A stretch of 64,000 bases of DNA from Streptococcus parasanguinis ATCC 15912 (GTDB lineage: Bacteria; Bacillota; Bacilli; Lactobacillales; Streptococcaceae). Within the stretch, counting starts at the first letter, position 1. Every line of letters begins with the position of its first letter. The stretch is from positions 930,001 to 994,000 of the forward strand of contig NC_015678.1 of the NCBI RefSeq assembly GCF_000164675.2, in the 5' to 3' direction. The notes under the pieces were generated by a model that did no database searches, was not told where the DNA came from, and saw only the letters and a program-made list of their open reading frames with translations. This document shows, piece after piece, positions 1 through 9,617 of this stretch. Made by a program: the position numbers and the translations under genes.

Positions 1-130
1 CGTTATGTGAAATTTTTAAGAGGCGGTGCTCATTGGCATAAGAGGTATGCGTAAAAGCTGTATCTAATAAACTGCTATCTGAAAAAACGATCTGAAACCG
101 TTCCAATAACAGGGCTTGTAATTTCTCCAT
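1..130 (-). CDS. rnc: Ribonuclease III, N-terminal fragment (cut by window edge)
   Basis: The minus strand reads from an ATG at 130 into the window edge, giving 43 codons. The peptide begins [12 protein letters not shown] and contains [16 protein letters not shown], the conserved start of bacterial RNase III, the double-stranded-RNA endonuclease that matures rRNA precursors. The catalytic nine-residue signature and the dsRNA-binding domain lie outside the window. Only the first helices are visible, but the motif is nearly diagnostic. Confidence 0.9.
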   Translation of the reverse strand, partial: MEKLQALLLERFQIVFSDSSLLDTAFTHTSYANEHRLLKISHN

Positions 131-172
131 AGGAAGCCTACTTTCTAATAAATTTATACTCTTAAGTATACC

Positions 173-200
173 AAAAAAGAAGCACGAACGCACTTCTTTT
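173..200 (-). terminator. Intrinsic terminator after the DUF454 gene
   Basis: A GAAGTGCG/CGTGCTTC inverted repeat (with two G-U pairs) is followed on the minus strand by six T. It lies between the stop of the 230-616 gene and the start of rnc. The short central bases mean the real stem is about six pairs. Confidence 0.5.
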
Positions 201-229
201 CCTAGTTCTAGGGCCTGAATTCTCCAATT

Positions 230-616
230 TTAATCAGGATTTTCTTCTGTTGGATTTTCAGGCTTATTAGGGATCACTTTTAAGAGATAATAGGTGATAA
301 AAATCGTCAAAGCAACTAGAGCAAGCTTCACCCAAATAATCGGGGCCAAATAGATCGAAATCCCCATTAGAATGTAGATCTGAAGAAGGATCCATTTCTT
401 CCGTTCTTTGGCAATCGATTTGGTCTCTCGGTAATCCGCTACATAGGTTTGATAAAGCTTGGTTTGGTAGAGCCACTTTTCAAAGCGTTTGGAACTTTTA
501 GCAAAGCAGGCCATCGATAGCAATAAAAAGGGAGTCGTCGGTAAAATCGGTAATGGAATCCCAATAATTCCTAATCCCAAAGACACAAAACCAATCGTAA
601 GATAAACAAGGCGCAT
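230..616 (-). CDS. DUF454 (YbaN-like) small membrane protein
   Basis: This 128-residue protein has two or three hydrophobic segments (about residues 2-35 and 75-112). It carries the family hallmark GIIGIPLPILPTTPFLLL near the N terminus, followed by a basic stretch (FEKWLYQTKLYQTYVADYRE). These features match the DUF454/YbaN family of integral membrane proteins, whose biochemical role is unknown. The start ATG has a good ribosome binding site (GAAGGAGAAGTAA). It lies alone between vicX and rnc on the same strand, with terminators on both sides, so it is probably monocistronic. Confidence 0.85.
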   Translation of the reverse strand: MRLVYLTIGFVSLGLGIIGIPLPILPTTPFLLLSMACFAKSSKRFEKWLYQTKLYQTYVADYRETKSIAKERKKWILLQIYILMGISIYLAPIIWVKLALVALTIFITYYLLKVIPNKPENPTEENPD

Positions 617-690
617 TTACTTCTCCTTCACACAATACAATTTTCGAACCTTTTCAGTAAACAAAAAAAGAAAAAACTACATCTATATTT

Positions 691-725
691 AAAAAAGGAA
701 GCAACTAACAAGGTGACAGTTGCTT
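691..725 (-). terminator. Terminator at the end of the vicRKX operon
   Basis: On the minus strand AAGCAACT pairs with AGTTGCTT and is followed by CCTTTTTT, just downstream of the vicX stop codon. Confidence 0.7.
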
Positions 726-734
726 TTCTCTATT

Positions 735-1544
735 TTATATCTTCGTCAAAGGGGTCGCGGTATCTGGCGAGGTATCTAACACCTCAAAATCATGGCCAAC
801 AGCTAGATCTGCTCGAGCCAGTTGATTCTCCATGGTCATATGGGCCAATTCTTTGATATTGTTCTCTTTTGACAAATGTCCCAGATAAATCTTTTTGGTG
901 CGATTTCCCAAGGTTCGGATCATGGCATCTGCACCATCTTCGTTAGAAAGGTGGCCTAGGTCTGACAAGATCCGCTGCTTCAAGCGCCAAGCGTAAGAAC
1001 CTGCTCGAAGGATCTCTACATCGTGGTTGGACTCAATCAGATAGCCATCCGCATCTGCGACGATGCCTGCCAAGCGATCACTCACATAGCCCGTATCCGT
1101 CAGCATGACGAAGCTCTTGCCATCCTTCATAAAGCGATAAAATTGAGGGGCTGCAGCATCGTGACTGACACCAAAACTTTCGATATCGATATCGCCAAAT
1201 GTCTTGGTCTTCCCCATTTCAAAGATGTGCTTTTGAGCATCATCGACCTTTCCTAGATACTTGGTGCCTTCCATTGCCTTCCAAGTTGCTTCATTAGCAT
1301 ATAGATCCATGCCATATTTCCGCGCTAAAACACCCACACCATGAATATGATCTGAGTGTTCGTGCGTAATCAAAATGGCATCTAAGTCTTCTGGTTTGCG
1401 ATCAATTTCAGCCAATAGTCCCGTAATCTTTTTCCCTGATAGCCCTGCATCAATAAGCAGTTTTTTCTTTGGTGTCTCAAGGTAGAAAGAATTCCCACTA
1501 GAACCTGAAGCTAAAATACTATACTTAAATCCCTTTTCTGTCAT
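735..1544 (-). CDS. vicX: Metallo-beta-lactamase-fold hydrolase VicX (YycJ family)
   Basis: The 269-residue product has the metallo-beta-lactamase metal motif THEHSDHIHG and further conserved His/Asp positions (LTDTGYVSD, SNHDVE, LGHLS). It matches VicX/YycJ, the third gene of the streptococcal vicRKX operon and a putative exonuclease or nucleic-acid hydrolase. I chose the ATG at 1544, giving MTEKGFKYSILASGSSGN, because the family starts there. The longer in-frame extension reads back through the vicK 3' end. It starts 7 bp after vicK, so translational coupling is likely. Its exact substrate is not established. Confidence 0.93.
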   Translation of the reverse strand: MTEKGFKYSILASGSSGNSFYLETPKKKLLIDAGLSGKKITGLLAEIDRKPEDLDAILITHEHSDHIHGVGVLARKYGMDLYANEATWKAMEGTKYLGKVDDAQKHIFEMGKTKTFGDIDIESFGVSHDAAAPQFYRFMKDGKSFVMLTDTGYVSDRLAGIVADADGYLIESNHDVEILRAGSYAWRLKQRILSDLGHLSNEDGADAMIRTLGNRTKKIYLGHLSKENNIKELAHMTMENQLARADLAVGHDFEVLDTSPDTATPLTKI

Positions 1545-1551
1545 TGACTCC

Positions 1552-2904
1552 TTATTCTTCCTCTTCTGTATCCCAGTCGTCTTTAATAGCATCTTTGTCA
1601 TACGGCAAGACAATGGTAAAGGTAGATCCCTTGCCATATTCACTCTTGGCCCAAATAAAGCCTTTGTGTTGTTTAATGATCTCCTTAGCAATGGCTAAGC
1701 CCAGACCAGTCCCACCTTGGGCCCGGCTACGCGCCTTATCCACTCGGTAAAAGCGATCAAAAATGCGTGGCAAGTCTTTCTTGGGAATCCCCAAACCCTC
1801 ATCTGAGATGGAAATAATCAACTGGGCATCTGTTGTTCTCATCCCTACCTTGATCTTTCCACCATCAGGTGAGTACTTGATGGCATTGTTCAAGATATTA
1901 TCGATCACCTGGGTCATTTTATCCGTATCAATTTCCACCCAGATTGGAGTGATCGGGTATTCTCGGATTAGTTCATACTTCTTGGTATCTTCTTGCGATT
2001 GACTCTTGATCTTATCAAAGCGGTTCAAAATAAAGGTGATAAAGGCCGTAAAGTTGGTCAACTCGATGTCCAACTGACTGGTTTCATTATCGATTCGTGA
2101 CAAGCTCAATAGATCTGTGACCATGCGCATCATGCGGTTGGTTTCATTGAGTGAAACCTTGACAAAATCTGGTGCTACCGGCTCTGACAAAGCGCCATCG
2201 TCTAGGGCTTCCAGATAGGATTTCACACTGGTCAAAGGTGTCCGTAATTCATGACTCACATTGGAGACAAAGAGGCGACGTTCCCGCTCTTCCTTGTCCT
2301 GCTCTGTCGTATCGTGCAAGACAGCTACCAGACCAGAGATAAAACCTGACTCGCGACGAATCAAGGCAAAGCGCACACGAAGACTTATGTATTCTCCATT
2401 TTCATCCTGGGAATCAATGGTCAACTCTGGTACTTCAGTAATCAAGCTTCGCAGATCATAGTCATCCCCAAGCGAAAGCAAATCCAGAATACTGGTATTG
2501 AGCACCTCATCTGGATTAACATTCAATTGCTTGGCTGCCATTTCATTGACCATGATGATCTGACCACGTCTGTTGGTCGCAAGCACCCCATCTGTCATGT
2601 AAGAAAGGATACTGGTCAAACGCTTGGTTTCTTGTTCCAAGTTTTCATGCGTCAGGCGAATAACCTCAGACAGATCATTAATGCTATTGGTCATATCTGT
2701 CAGCTCTGGACTTCCTTGCATGTCGACCACTTCGGAATAGTCCCCTGCAATCAGATCTTTAATTTTGGAGTTTAATTGTCTGAGCTTGATATTGTCCCTA
2801 CGGTTTTCTAGCAAAAGCAAGGCTACCACAATGATAAACCCAACCGTAATCAGAACAAAGACAAAGTTCGACGACATTACAAATTGTTTTAGTTGATCAA
2901 TCAT
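1552..2904 (-). CDS. vicK: Sensor histidine kinase VicK (WalK)
   Basis: This 450-residue essential-type sensor kinase controls cell-wall metabolism genes by phosphorylating VicR. Visible in order are one N-terminal membrane segment (about residues 13-33) with almost no extracellular loop, a HAMP-like linker (40-92), a PAS domain (about 95-200), the H-box [14 protein letters not shown] with phospho-accepting His218, and the ATP-binding domain with N, G1 and G2 boxes ([24 protein letters not shown]). The single-pass architecture is the streptococcal form; bacilli have two passes and a large sensor loop. Its start overlaps the vicR stop by 8 bp. Confidence 0.97.
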   Translation of the reverse strand: MIDQLKQFVMSSNFVFVLITVGFIIVVALLLLENRRDNIKLRQLNSKIKDLIAGDYSEVVDMQGSPELTDMTNSINDLSEVIRLTHENLEQETKRLTSILSYMTDGVLATNRRGQIIMVNEMAAKQLNVNPDEVLNTSILDLLSLGDDYDLRSLITEVPELTIDSQDENGEYISLRVRFALIRRESGFISGLVAVLHDTTEQDKEERERRLFVSNVSHELRTPLTSVKSYLEALDDGALSEPVAPDFVKVSLNETNRMMRMVTDLLSLSRIDNETSQLDIELTNFTAFITFILNRFDKIKSQSQEDTKKYELIREYPITPIWVEIDTDKMTQVIDNILNNAIKYSPDGGKIKVGMRTTDAQLIISISDEGLGIPKKDLPRIFDRFYRVDKARSRAQGGTGLGLAIAKEIIKQHKGFIWAKSEYGKGSTFTIVLPYDKDAIKDDWDTEEEE

Positions 2905-3598
2905 TGTTTCTCATATAATATCCAACACCACGGCGAGTCAAGATATATTCTGGACGTCCCGGTGTGTCCTCGATTTTTTCACGCAAACGACGAACCGTCA
3001 CGTCCACTGTCCGAACATCACCAAAGTAATCATAGCCCCACACCGTCTCAAGAAGGTGCTCACGGGTCATCACTTGACCAACATGGGTCGCAAGGTGATA
3101 GAGCAATTCAAATTCGCGATGGGTCAAGTCCAATTCTTTGTTGCCTTTTTGAACCAAAAAAGCATCTGGAAGAATGTGAAGATCACCAATGACAATTTCC
3201 GTATCGGCATCATTTTCAAGCTGAGGATCAGCCGCAAACTCAGAACGACGCAACAAGGCTTTCACACGCGCTTGCAATTCCCGATTCGAGAAGGGTTTGG
3301 TCACATAGTCATCTGCCCCAATTTCAAGCCCAATGACCTTATCAAATTCCGTATCCTTGGCAGATAGGACAATGATCGGCACATTACTGGTCTTACGAAT
3401 CGTCCGCGCCACTTCCAAACCATCAATCTCTGGTAACATCAAATCTAGAATAATAACATCTGGATTTTCAGCTGCAAAGACTTCCAATGCTTCCCGACCA
3501 TCAAAGGCTGTCAATACCTCATAGCCCTCTTTCGCCATGTTAAATTTGATAATGTCTGAAATTGGTTTTTCATCATCAACTACTAATATTTTTTTCAT
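2897..3598 (-). CDS. vicR: Response regulator VicR (WalR), OmpR family
   Basis: The 233-residue protein has a receiver domain (phospho-acceptor Asp52 in [13 protein letters not shown], conserved Lys in [10 protein letters not shown]) and a C-terminal winged-helix DNA-binding domain (about 130-230) ending [10 protein letters not shown]. It is the DNA-binding partner of VicK and first gene of the operon. WalR regulons include peptidoglycan hydrolases and surface proteins; none of the genes here can be assigned to it from sequence alone. Confidence 0.97.
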   Translation of the reverse strand: MKKILVVDDEKPISDIIKFNMAKEGYEVLTAFDGREALEVFAAENPDVIILDLMLPEIDGLEVARTIRKTSNVPIIVLSAKDTEFDKVIGLEIGADDYVTKPFSNRELQARVKALLRRSEFAADPQLENDADTEIVIGDLHILPDAFLVQKGNKELDLTHREFELLYHLATHVGQVMTREHLLETVWGYDYFGDVRTVDVTVRRLREKIEDTPGRPEYILTRRGVGYYMRNND

Positions 3599-3649
3599 CT
3601 TACATACCTGTTTCTAATGCTACTTTTCCTTATCAATCTCTATCTTCTT

Positions 3650-3655
3650 ATTATA
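3650..3655 (-). promoter_or_regulatory. Candidate -10 box of the vicRKX operon
   Basis: A perfect TATAAT on the minus strand lies about 50 bp upstream of the vicR ATG and downstream of the thrS terminator. No convincing -35 is visible at 16-18 bp. Confidence 0.45.
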
Positions 3656-3711
3656 TCAAACTTATGAAGAAATGTGGAGTCTCAATTGCCGGGCTTTCCA
3701 ATAAGACAAAG

Positions 3712-3746
3712 CAAAAAGACTGAGATCGTTACATCTCAATCTTTTC
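3712..3746 (-). terminator. Terminator of thrS
   Basis: On the minus strand GATTGAGAT pairs with ATCTCAGTC (one G-U) extended by A/T pairs and ends in TTTTT. It follows the thrS stop directly. Confidence 0.85.
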
Positions 3747-3754
3747 TTTTTGCA

Positions 3755-5698
3755 TTATTTTGAAACGCGGGATTTATTTGCAATATCTGTAAGAATTAAT
3801 TCTACAAATGCATCCACTGACATGGTTTCTGTTTCTTTTTGGCCATAACGACGCACGTTTACAGCCTTGTCTTCCATTTCCTTGTCCCCAACGATCAATT
3901 GGTAAGGAATCTTTTGTGTTTGAGAAGCACGGATCTTGAACTGCATTTTTTCATTGCGTTCATCCACATCGGCACGAACACCGCGGTCACGAAGTTGCTT
4001 AGCCACTTCCCAAGCATAGTCTACGTGTTTTTCGTTCGATACTGGAATAAGGGTTACTTGGTGAGGAGCAAGCCAGGTTGGGAAAGCTCCCTTGTAGTTT
4101 TCAATCAAGATCGCAGTAAAGCGTTCCATCGTTGAGATAACCCCACGGTGGATCATGACTGGACGGTGTTCTTCCCCGTCTGCTCCGATGTAATGAAGAT
4201 CAAAGCGTTCTGGAAGCAAGAAGTCCAATTGGATAGTTGAAAGAGTTTCTTCTTTACCAAGAGCTGTTTTCACTTGGATATCCAATTTTGGTCCGTAGAA
4301 GGCAGCTTCCCCTTCTGCTTCATAGTACTCAACACCCATATCATCAACAGCGGCTTTCAACATGCGTTGAGCATTTTCCCACATCTCATCGTTATCAAAG
4401 TATTTGTGTTTGTCTTCAGGATCACGGTAAGACAAGCGGAAACGATAATCCGTCAAGTTAAAGTCTTCATACACATCGATGATCAATTGAAGGATCTTCT
4501 TGAATTCTTCCTCGATTTGTTCTGGAGCCACAAAGGTATGACCATCATTCAGAGACATTTCACGGACACGTTGAAGACCTGTCAGAGCACCAGATTTTTC
4601 ATAACGGTGCATCATCCCTATTTCAGCGATACGGATTGGCAATTCACGGTAAGAATGCACATGATGTTTGTAGACTTCAATGTGGTGAGGGCAGTTCATT
4701 GGACGAAGAACAAACTCTTCTCCATCTCCCATATCCATTGGTGGGAACATGTCTTCACGGTAGTGATCCCAGTGACCTGAAGTTTTATAAAGTTCTACAG
4801 AAGCAATTGGTGGAGTGTAGACGTGTTGGTAGCCTGCTGCTATTTCTTTATCAACGATATAGCGTTCCAACTCACGACGGATGGTCGCACCATTTGGCAA
4901 CCAGAATGGAAGACCTTGACCAACTTCTTGAGAAATCATGAAGAGATCCAATTCTTTCCCAAGTTTACGGTGGTCACGTTCCTTAGCTTCTTCACGCATT
5001 TGAAGGTAGTTCTTCAAGTCTTTCTTATCAAACCAAGCGGTACCATAGATCCGTTGCATCATCGCATTGTCGCTATTACCACGCCAGTAAGCACCAGCAA
5101 CGTTAAGAAGGTGGAAGATTTGGATGCGACCAGTTGATGGGACGTGTGGGCCACGGCAAAGGTCAATGTATTCACCTTGACGGTAGATAGTCAACCCACC
5201 TTCGTCTTCAGAGTGTTCTTCGATCAATTCTAATTTGTATGGATCATTTTTGAAGATTTCACGCGCTTGGTCTTTGGTCACTTCTTCACGAATAGATGGG
5301 AAGTTTTCTTTGACGATTTTCTTCATTTCTTCTTCAATACGAGGAAGGTCTTCGTTAGAGATTTGACCAGCTTGGTTGTCTGTATCGTAGTAGAAACCAT
5401 CTTCGATCGCTGGACCGACACCCAAGTGGATATCTGGGAAGAGGCGACGAGCTGCTTGGGCAAACAAGTGAGCCGCTGAGTGACGCAAGATTGGAAGAGC
5501 GTCTTCGTGATCAGGTGTCACGATTTCAATATTTCCATCTTCAGTGATGGCACGAGTTGTGTCAATCAATTTGCCGTTGAATTTACCAGCAAGGGCTTTT
5601 TTAGCCAAAGAATTGCTGATAGATTGGGCAATTTCAAAAGTAGTAACGCCAGATTCGAATTCACGAACAGCGCCATCTGGGAAAGTAATCTTAATCAT
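3755..5698 (-). CDS. thrS: Threonyl-tRNA synthetase
   Basis: This 647-residue enzyme charges tRNA-Thr with threonine. Domains in order are TGS (residues 1-60, [15 protein letters not shown]), the N2 editing domain with HSAAHL near 73-78 and the later CRGPH motif, the class II catalytic core (RPMNCPHH zinc ligand region, [15 protein letters not shown] motif 2, PVMIHRG motif 3), and an anticodon-binding domain (about 535-640). The length is typical. The start has AAGGAG about 6 bases upstream. It sits behind a T-box leader, so it is expected to be induced by uncharged tRNA-Thr. Confidence 0.98.
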   Translation of the reverse strand: MIKITFPDGAVREFESGVTTFEIAQSISNSLAKKALAGKFNGKLIDTTRAITEDGNIEIVTPDHEDALPILRHSAAHLFAQAARRLFPDIHLGVGPAIEDGFYYDTDNQAGQISNEDLPRIEEEMKKIVKENFPSIREEVTKDQAREIFKNDPYKLELIEEHSEDEGGLTIYRQGEYIDLCRGPHVPSTGRIQIFHLLNVAGAYWRGNSDNAMMQRIYGTAWFDKKDLKNYLQMREEAKERDHRKLGKELDLFMISQEVGQGLPFWLPNGATIRRELERYIVDKEIAAGYQHVYTPPIASVELYKTSGHWDHYREDMFPPMDMGDGEEFVLRPMNCPHHIEVYKHHVHSYRELPIRIAEIGMMHRYEKSGALTGLQRVREMSLNDGHTFVAPEQIEEEFKKILQLIIDVYEDFNLTDYRFRLSYRDPEDKHKYFDNDEMWENAQRMLKAAVDDMGVEYYEAEGEAAFYGPKLDIQVKTALGKEETLSTIQLDFLLPERFDLHYIGADGEEHRPVMIHRGVISTMERFTAILIENYKGAFPTWLAPHQVTLIPVSNEKHVDYAWEVAKQLRDRGVRADVDERNEKMQFKIRASQTQKIPYQLIVGDKEMEDKAVNVRRYGQKETETMSVDAFVELILTDIANKSRVSK

Positions 5699-5794
5699 GA
5701 TTTTCTCCTTATAAAGTTTTTAGTAGCTAAATGGGTGGGAGGTATCTTTGAACATTGGAATCGTCTCTTCTTTAGATTTATTCATTAAGAAATC

Positions 5795-6002
5795 AAAAAA
5801 GCGACCTCCTCGAAAGGACGTCGCAACGTGGTTCCACCTTCATTTATGTTCCTCAAAAAAGAGGGACACCTCTGATTGGCTCTAACGTAGCCACCGTTTT
5901 ATGTTTGCATAAAAGAATCACGAGTAGTCTCAAACCTATCCTCTACGCGATTTCCAGCCCCACGCGCTCTCTATCAGATTTCCTAGATTTGATATGTCTC
6001 TG
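5795..6002 (-). ncRNA. T-box leader of thrS
   Basis: The minus strand between the promoter and thrS contains the T-box core AGGTGGAACCACG (5827-5839), followed at once by a strong terminator hairpin, GCGAC...GTCGC, with TTTTTT (5795-5824). This is the standard T-box layout: uncharged tRNA pairs with the GGTGGAACC bulge and prevents termination. A candidate threonine specifier ACU lies in the upstream stem-loop near 5923-5928, but I could not fold stem I confidently. It ends about 100 bases before the thrS start. Confidence 0.9.
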
Positions 6003-6008
6003 TCAGTT

Positions 6009-6036
6009 ATTATAGCACGATTGAAAAATTTTGCAA
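6009..6036 (-). promoter_or_regulatory. Promoter of the thrS T-box transcript
   Basis: The minus strand shows TTGCAA, a 16-bp spacer and TATAAT, with TG one base before the -10 region (TGCTATAAT). Confidence 0.75.
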
Positions 6037-6051
6037 GAAAAAGTTTCGTTT

Positions 6052-7374
6052 TCAATCAAAGAAATGCGTGATTTTACGGATTTTCTTCACTTGTTTGACC
6101 GAAGCCTTCATCATCTTCACAGATCCATTGACCGGAAGAGCAATCACCTTGGTCGGGATTTTCACAATGGTCTTAGACATCCGCTTAACCCGACTTTGCT
6201 CAGGATTCAAATCATTTGAAAAGTCTTTCGAGATGATTTTATCCAGGTAAAATTCGTAGACCCGACGGCCAAAAGTTGCTGCAGAAATATCATCAATCTT
6301 TTCTGCCCACTTGGTCTCATCGATTGCGGGCATCTCATCAATCGCTTCAAGAATCGCTTGTGCCAGATCGCTCTCTTCATAAAAGAGCTTTCCAAACATA
6401 GGATCATCAATCACATGATCGAGATAAGGATTGCCATGAGCGATGATCGGGGTACCACTTGCAATACTCTCTAAATAGGTCAACCCTTGCGTCTCACTCG
6501 TTGAAGCTGAAATAAAGAAGTCAGCCGCCTTATAGTAGAGAGCTGTCTCATTTGGTGGGATCATCCCTGTAAAGACAACCACATCTGAAATCCCCAGTTT
6601 CGCCGCTTGTTTTTTCAAATCATCCAAATAAGGACCATCTCCAGCCACGATCAACTTAACTTTTTGATTGACCTTGAGGACGTCTGGAAGGGCCGCAATA
6701 ACAGCCTGAATATTCTTTTCATAAGAAACCCGCGACAGACTCAATAAAAGCGTTTCATCTTCTGCGACTTCATATTTTTCACGAAGGACTGCTGTCTCTG
6801 TCGGAGTAATTTCTGGCCGGTCAAACTTGGCCAAATCAATCCCTGTCGGAATAATGCGTTTTTCTGCCTTGACCTTGTATTTTTGGAGCAAGTCATAGAC
6901 GATCTCACTAGGACAGATCACTCCATCCAGATCATTCATATAACTTCTCACAATGTATTTGACCATACTTGGGCGAATGACCATACCTCTTGCAATATAG
7001 CGGACATAGTCCTCATACTGGGTATGGTAAGTATGAATGACTGGAATCCGCAACTCACGTCCAATCCACACTCCCAAAAGGCCCAGTGAAAACTCAGTCT
7101 GGGTATGGATAATATCCAGCTGGTATTGCTTGGCAATGGCAAGCGCCTTTGAGAAGCCACGATAAGCGACACGGCGGTCCTTAAAGGCGAAGAAAGGGAC
7201 ACTTGGAATCCGAATAATCTGCCAATCTTCATAGCGGTTGACATCTTTATCCGTTGTCGTAAAGATAAAGACCGTGTGACCCAATTTTTCCAATTCTGTT
7301 TTGAGCGTCCGAATGCTGGTCGCCACTCCCGAAACTTGCGGGAAATAGGTATCTGTAAATAATCCTACACGCAT
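6052..7374 (-). CDS. GT4 glycosyltransferase, probable glucosyl-diacylglycerol synthase
   Basis: This 440-residue protein has the GT4 GT-B fold. The N-terminal glycine loop region MRVGLFTDTYFPQVSGVATS is typical of alpha-monoglucosyldiacylglycerol synthases, and the C-terminal domain carries the EX7E motif ETQGLTYLE. Such enzymes add glucose from UDP-glucose to diacylglycerol at the cytoplasmic membrane face, giving the lipoteichoic-acid anchor precursor. The final 60 residues are basic (KRMSKTIVKIPTK, KQVKKIRKITH), fitting membrane association. It follows the cpoA-like gene by one base, so the two form an operon. In pneumococcus, as I recall, the same pair makes Glc-DAG and Gal-Glc-DAG. Function is inferred from family and context. 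Confidence 0.88.
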   Translation of the reverse strand: MRVGLFTDTYFPQVSGVATSIRTLKTELEKLGHTVFIFTTTDKDVNRYEDWQIIRIPSVPFFAFKDRRVAYRGFSKALAIAKQYQLDIIHTQTEFSLGLLGVWIGRELRIPVIHTYHTQYEDYVRYIARGMVIRPSMVKYIVRSYMNDLDGVICPSEIVYDLLQKYKVKAEKRIIPTGIDLAKFDRPEITPTETAVLREKYEVAEDETLLLSLSRVSYEKNIQAVIAALPDVLKVNQKVKLIVAGDGPYLDDLKKQAAKLGISDVVVFTGMIPPNETALYYKAADFFISASTSETQGLTYLESIASGTPIIAHGNPYLDHVIDDPMFGKLFYEESDLAQAILEAIDEMPAIDETKWAEKIDDISAATFGRRVYEFYLDKIISKDFSNDLNPEQSRVKRMSKTIVKIPTKVIALPVNGSVKMMKASVKQVKKIRKITHFFD

Positions 7375-7375
7375 C

Positions 7376-8374
7376 TTACATCTCCAAAACTGTTTGATAG
7401 GCTTCGACCAGTTGATGAGCCACTAAGTCGATCGAACGACTTTCAGCGACCTTGTAACCGGCCTCCCGCTTGTCTACTTGTCCGTTCAAGACCTTGTTCA
7501 AGGAATCCACAAATTCGTCTACATTGTGGCACAATTCAGATGACGTCTCGTCAATCCAGCCATTGTATACTGGAATATCCCGCAAGACCGTGTGCTGAAG
7601 ACTGGCCAAGGCTTCCAAAACAACGATTCCTTCTGTTTCTTCATAAGATGGGAAGAAGAAAGCATCTGAACCCGTCATAGCCCCTTGGAAGACCGCTCCC
7701 TTGAAGTAGCCAGGGAATTCCACATTACTAGGATGATCCTTTTCCACGATACGACGAATCTTACGCGGAATGATCCATTTGTTGATAGAACCTAGCCAAA
7801 TAAAGCGCACATCCGGCATGCGACGAGCCACTTCTACGAAATCTTCAATTCCTTTACGTTTAAAATAAAGCCCTGCACAGATGACAACCTTTTGACCTTC
7901 TTGGATTTTAAAATGCTTGCGAAAGACTTCTTCTTTTTTCGGATCCTTCTTGTATTTTTCCAAATCAATCCCATTGGAGACCGCGATAATCGGTGTAGTC
8001 ACCCCATAAGACTGAATTAGGTGTTTGGAATACTCAGATGGCGTGATCACATAGTCTGCCTTTTGGTACATGTGAGCCAAATACTTCCCAAACAAGGGCG
8101 CAAAAAAGTTAGACCCGATAAAGGAATTTTCAAAATCCTCACGGGTTGAATGGCCATGCATGATGACTTTCTTTCCGCGACGCTTTGCTGCATGGAGCAA
8201 AAGAAAACTCCGTGGGCCATAGGTATTGATATGCACCACATCATAGTCCCCTAAAATATCTGTCGTATACGGAATCCCAGCCAAATCAAGCGCATGCATT
8301 TGATGTTGCAAAGCTCGACCAATTCCTGATTTTTGTAATACGGATTTTCCTTCTAAATACAGTAAAACTTTCAT
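7376..8374 (-). CDS. cpoA: GT4 glycosyltransferase CpoA-like, probable galactosyl-glucosyl-diacylglycerol synthase
   Basis: The 332-residue product starts MKVLLYLEGKSVLQKSGIGR, characteristic of processive diglycosyldiacylglycerol synthases such as pneumococcal CpoA. It contains the GT4 EX7E motif EETEGIVVLE near residue 255. It would add the second sugar to the monoglycosyl lipid made by the downstream enzyme. I chose the ATG at 8374 because AGGAGG lies immediately upstream and the family starts there; a 12-residue upstream extension is not supported. A consensus promoter ends directly at the ribosome binding site (see findings). The gene symbol is by analogy. Confidence 0.83.
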   Translation of the reverse strand: MKVLLYLEGKSVLQKSGIGRALQHQMHALDLAGIPYTTDILGDYDVVHINTYGPRSFLLLHAAKRRGKKVIMHGHSTREDFENSFIGSNFFAPLFGKYLAHMYQKADYVITPSEYSKHLIQSYGVTTPIIAVSNGIDLEKYKKDPKKEEVFRKHFKIQEGQKVVICAGLYFKRKGIEDFVEVARRMPDVRFIWLGSINKWIIPRKIRRIVEKDHPSNVEFPGYFKGAVFQGAMTGSDAFFFPSYEETEGIVVLEALASLQHTVLRDIPVYNGWIDETSSELCHNVDEFVDSLNKVLNGQVDKREAGYKVAESRSIDLVAHQLVEAYQTVLEM

Positions 8375-8381
8375 ACCTCCT

Positions 8382-8410
8382 ATTATACCGAAATAAAGAG
8401 TGCCCAGCAA
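8382..8410 (-). promoter_or_regulatory. Consensus promoter abutting the cpoA ribosome binding site
   Basis: The minus strand has TTGCTG, a 17-bp spacer and TATAAT (8382-8387). The AGGAGG of cpoA begins at the next base, so a start 6-8 bases after the -10 would fall at or next to the ATG. Confidence 0.45.
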
Positions 8411-8431
8411 GTTTCTACCTGTTTGTAGTAT

Positions 8432-8465
8432 AAAAAAGAAGCCAGAACCTATCTGTTCTGGCTTC
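8432..8465 (-). terminator. Terminator of ccpA
   Basis: A perfect 11-bp stem (GAAGCCAGAAC / GTTCTGGCTTC) with a 6-base loop is followed by TTTTTT on the minus strand. A second, imperfect inverted repeat at about 8469-8510 lies between it and the ccpA stop. Confidence 0.92.
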
Positions 8466-8515
8466 CCAGACTAGTAGACACGTCTTCCCATGTCGAGACT
8501 CTAGTCTACCAATCC

Positions 8516-9520
8516 TTATTTTTTGGTCGTTCCACGTTGGTTGATCGTATGAGACAACAACACTTCGCGTTCTTCCAACTCTTCTTTGTGCATGATCTTA
8601 GTCAACATGCGCATACTGATCGCACCAAGGTCATACAAGGGTTGTCCAATTGTTGATAGATTTGGACGCGTATATCGGGTTACTTGTGAATCATCACTGG
8701 TAATAATTTCGAAATCTTCTGGTACTCTGATACCGTGATCAGACAAGCCGTTCAAGAGACCTGCAGCCAATTCATCACCTGTCACAAAAGCAGCTGTTGC
8801 TTTTGACGCAATGATTCGTTCTGCCAAGTTGTAACCTTCATCGTAACGGTACTTGGATTCAAACACAAGCCCTTCGCTATAGCTCAATTTTTTTGCTTTC
8901 AAAGCTTCCTTATAGCCTGACAAACGAATTTTTCCATTGATATCGTCCACCAATGGGCCGCTTACAAAAGCAATTTTCTTGTTGTGTTTTGCCAACTGTG
9001 TAACAGCATCAACGGTTGCTTGCTTGTAGTCGATATTGACACTTGGTAATTGGTGTTCAACATCCACTGTCCCAGCAAGGACAACTGGTGTCCGAGAGCG
9101 TGAAAATTCTGAGCGAATTTTTTCAGTCAAGTGATAACCCATGAAAATGATCCCATCCACTTGTTTTGAAAAGAGGTTGTTTACCACTGAAACTTCTTTG
9201 TCATCGTCTTCATCGCTATTTGCAAGAACAATGTTGTACTTGTACATTTCTGCAATATCATCAATCCCTTTAGCCAATGTAGAGAAATAACTATTGGTAA
9301 TATTTGGAATAACAACACCTACTGTTGTTGTTTTCTTGCTGGCAAGACCACGTGCAACGGCGTTTGGACGATAGTCTAAACGTTCGATCACTTCCAGAAC
9401 TTTTTTTCGTGTATTTTCTTTAACATTTTTATTTCCATTTACTACACGACTAACGGTTGCCATTGAAACCCCTGCTTCACGGGCGACATCATAAATCGTT
9501 ACTGTATCGTCTGTATTCAT
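8516..9520 (-). CDS. ccpA: Catabolite control protein A
   Basis: The 334-residue LacI-family regulator begins MNTDDTVTIYDVAREAGVSM, the conserved CcpA helix-turn-helix, followed by the hinge helix (RPNAVARGLASKKT) and a periplasmic-binding-protein-like effector domain (YFSTLAKGIDDIAE, VTGDELAAGLLNGL, PEDFEIITSDDSQ). With HPr-Ser-P it binds cre sites to mediate carbon catabolite control. I start at the ATG at 9520 (AAAGGA upstream); the in-frame upstream codons are not conserved. A cre-like box overlaps its own promoter, suggesting autoregulation. It is divergent from pepQ, as usual in streptococci. Confidence 0.97.
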   Translation of the reverse strand: MNTDDTVTIYDVAREAGVSMATVSRVVNGNKNVKENTRKKVLEVIERLDYRPNAVARGLASKKTTTVGVVIPNITNSYFSTLAKGIDDIAEMYKYNIVLANSDEDDDKEVSVVNNLFSKQVDGIIFMGYHLTEKIRSEFSRSRTPVVLAGTVDVEHQLPSVNIDYKQATVDAVTQLAKHNKKIAFVSGPLVDDINGKIRLSGYKEALKAKKLSYSEGLVFESKYRYDEGYNLAERIIASKATAAFVTGDELAAGLLNGLSDHGIRVPEDFEIITSDDSQVTRYTRPNLSTIGQPLYDLGAISMRMLTKIMHKEELEEREVLLSHTINQRGTTKK

Positions 9521-9571
9521 AAGATTTCCTTTCATTGTTGAAAATTTCGTTTTCACTCTCTAAGTAATCTT

Positions 9572-9600
9572 ATTTTATCACTTATTGTAAACACTTTCAA
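9572..9600 (-). promoter_or_regulatory. Promoter of ccpA
   Basis: The minus strand has TTGAAA (9595-9600), a 17-bp spacer and TAAAAT (9572-9577). Confidence 0.7.
9586..9599. promoter_or_regulatory. cre-like CcpA box 1 in the ccpA-pepQ intergenic region
   Basis: TGTAAACACTTTCA matches the cre consensus at all but one position (A instead of the central G). It covers the -35 and most of the spacer of the ccpA promoter, a position expected to repress. Confidence 0.65.
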
Positions 9601-9617
9601 GCATTTTGGCAAAATTT

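Noticed and set aside
1545..1691. 49-codon N-terminal extension of vicX
   Set aside because: It lies within the vicK coding end in another frame; the ATG at 1544 matches the family start.
8469..8510. Second terminator of ccpA
   Set aside because: The inverted repeat GACTAG...CTAGTC is imperfect and not followed by a T-run; the adjacent 8432-8465 hairpin is the real terminator.
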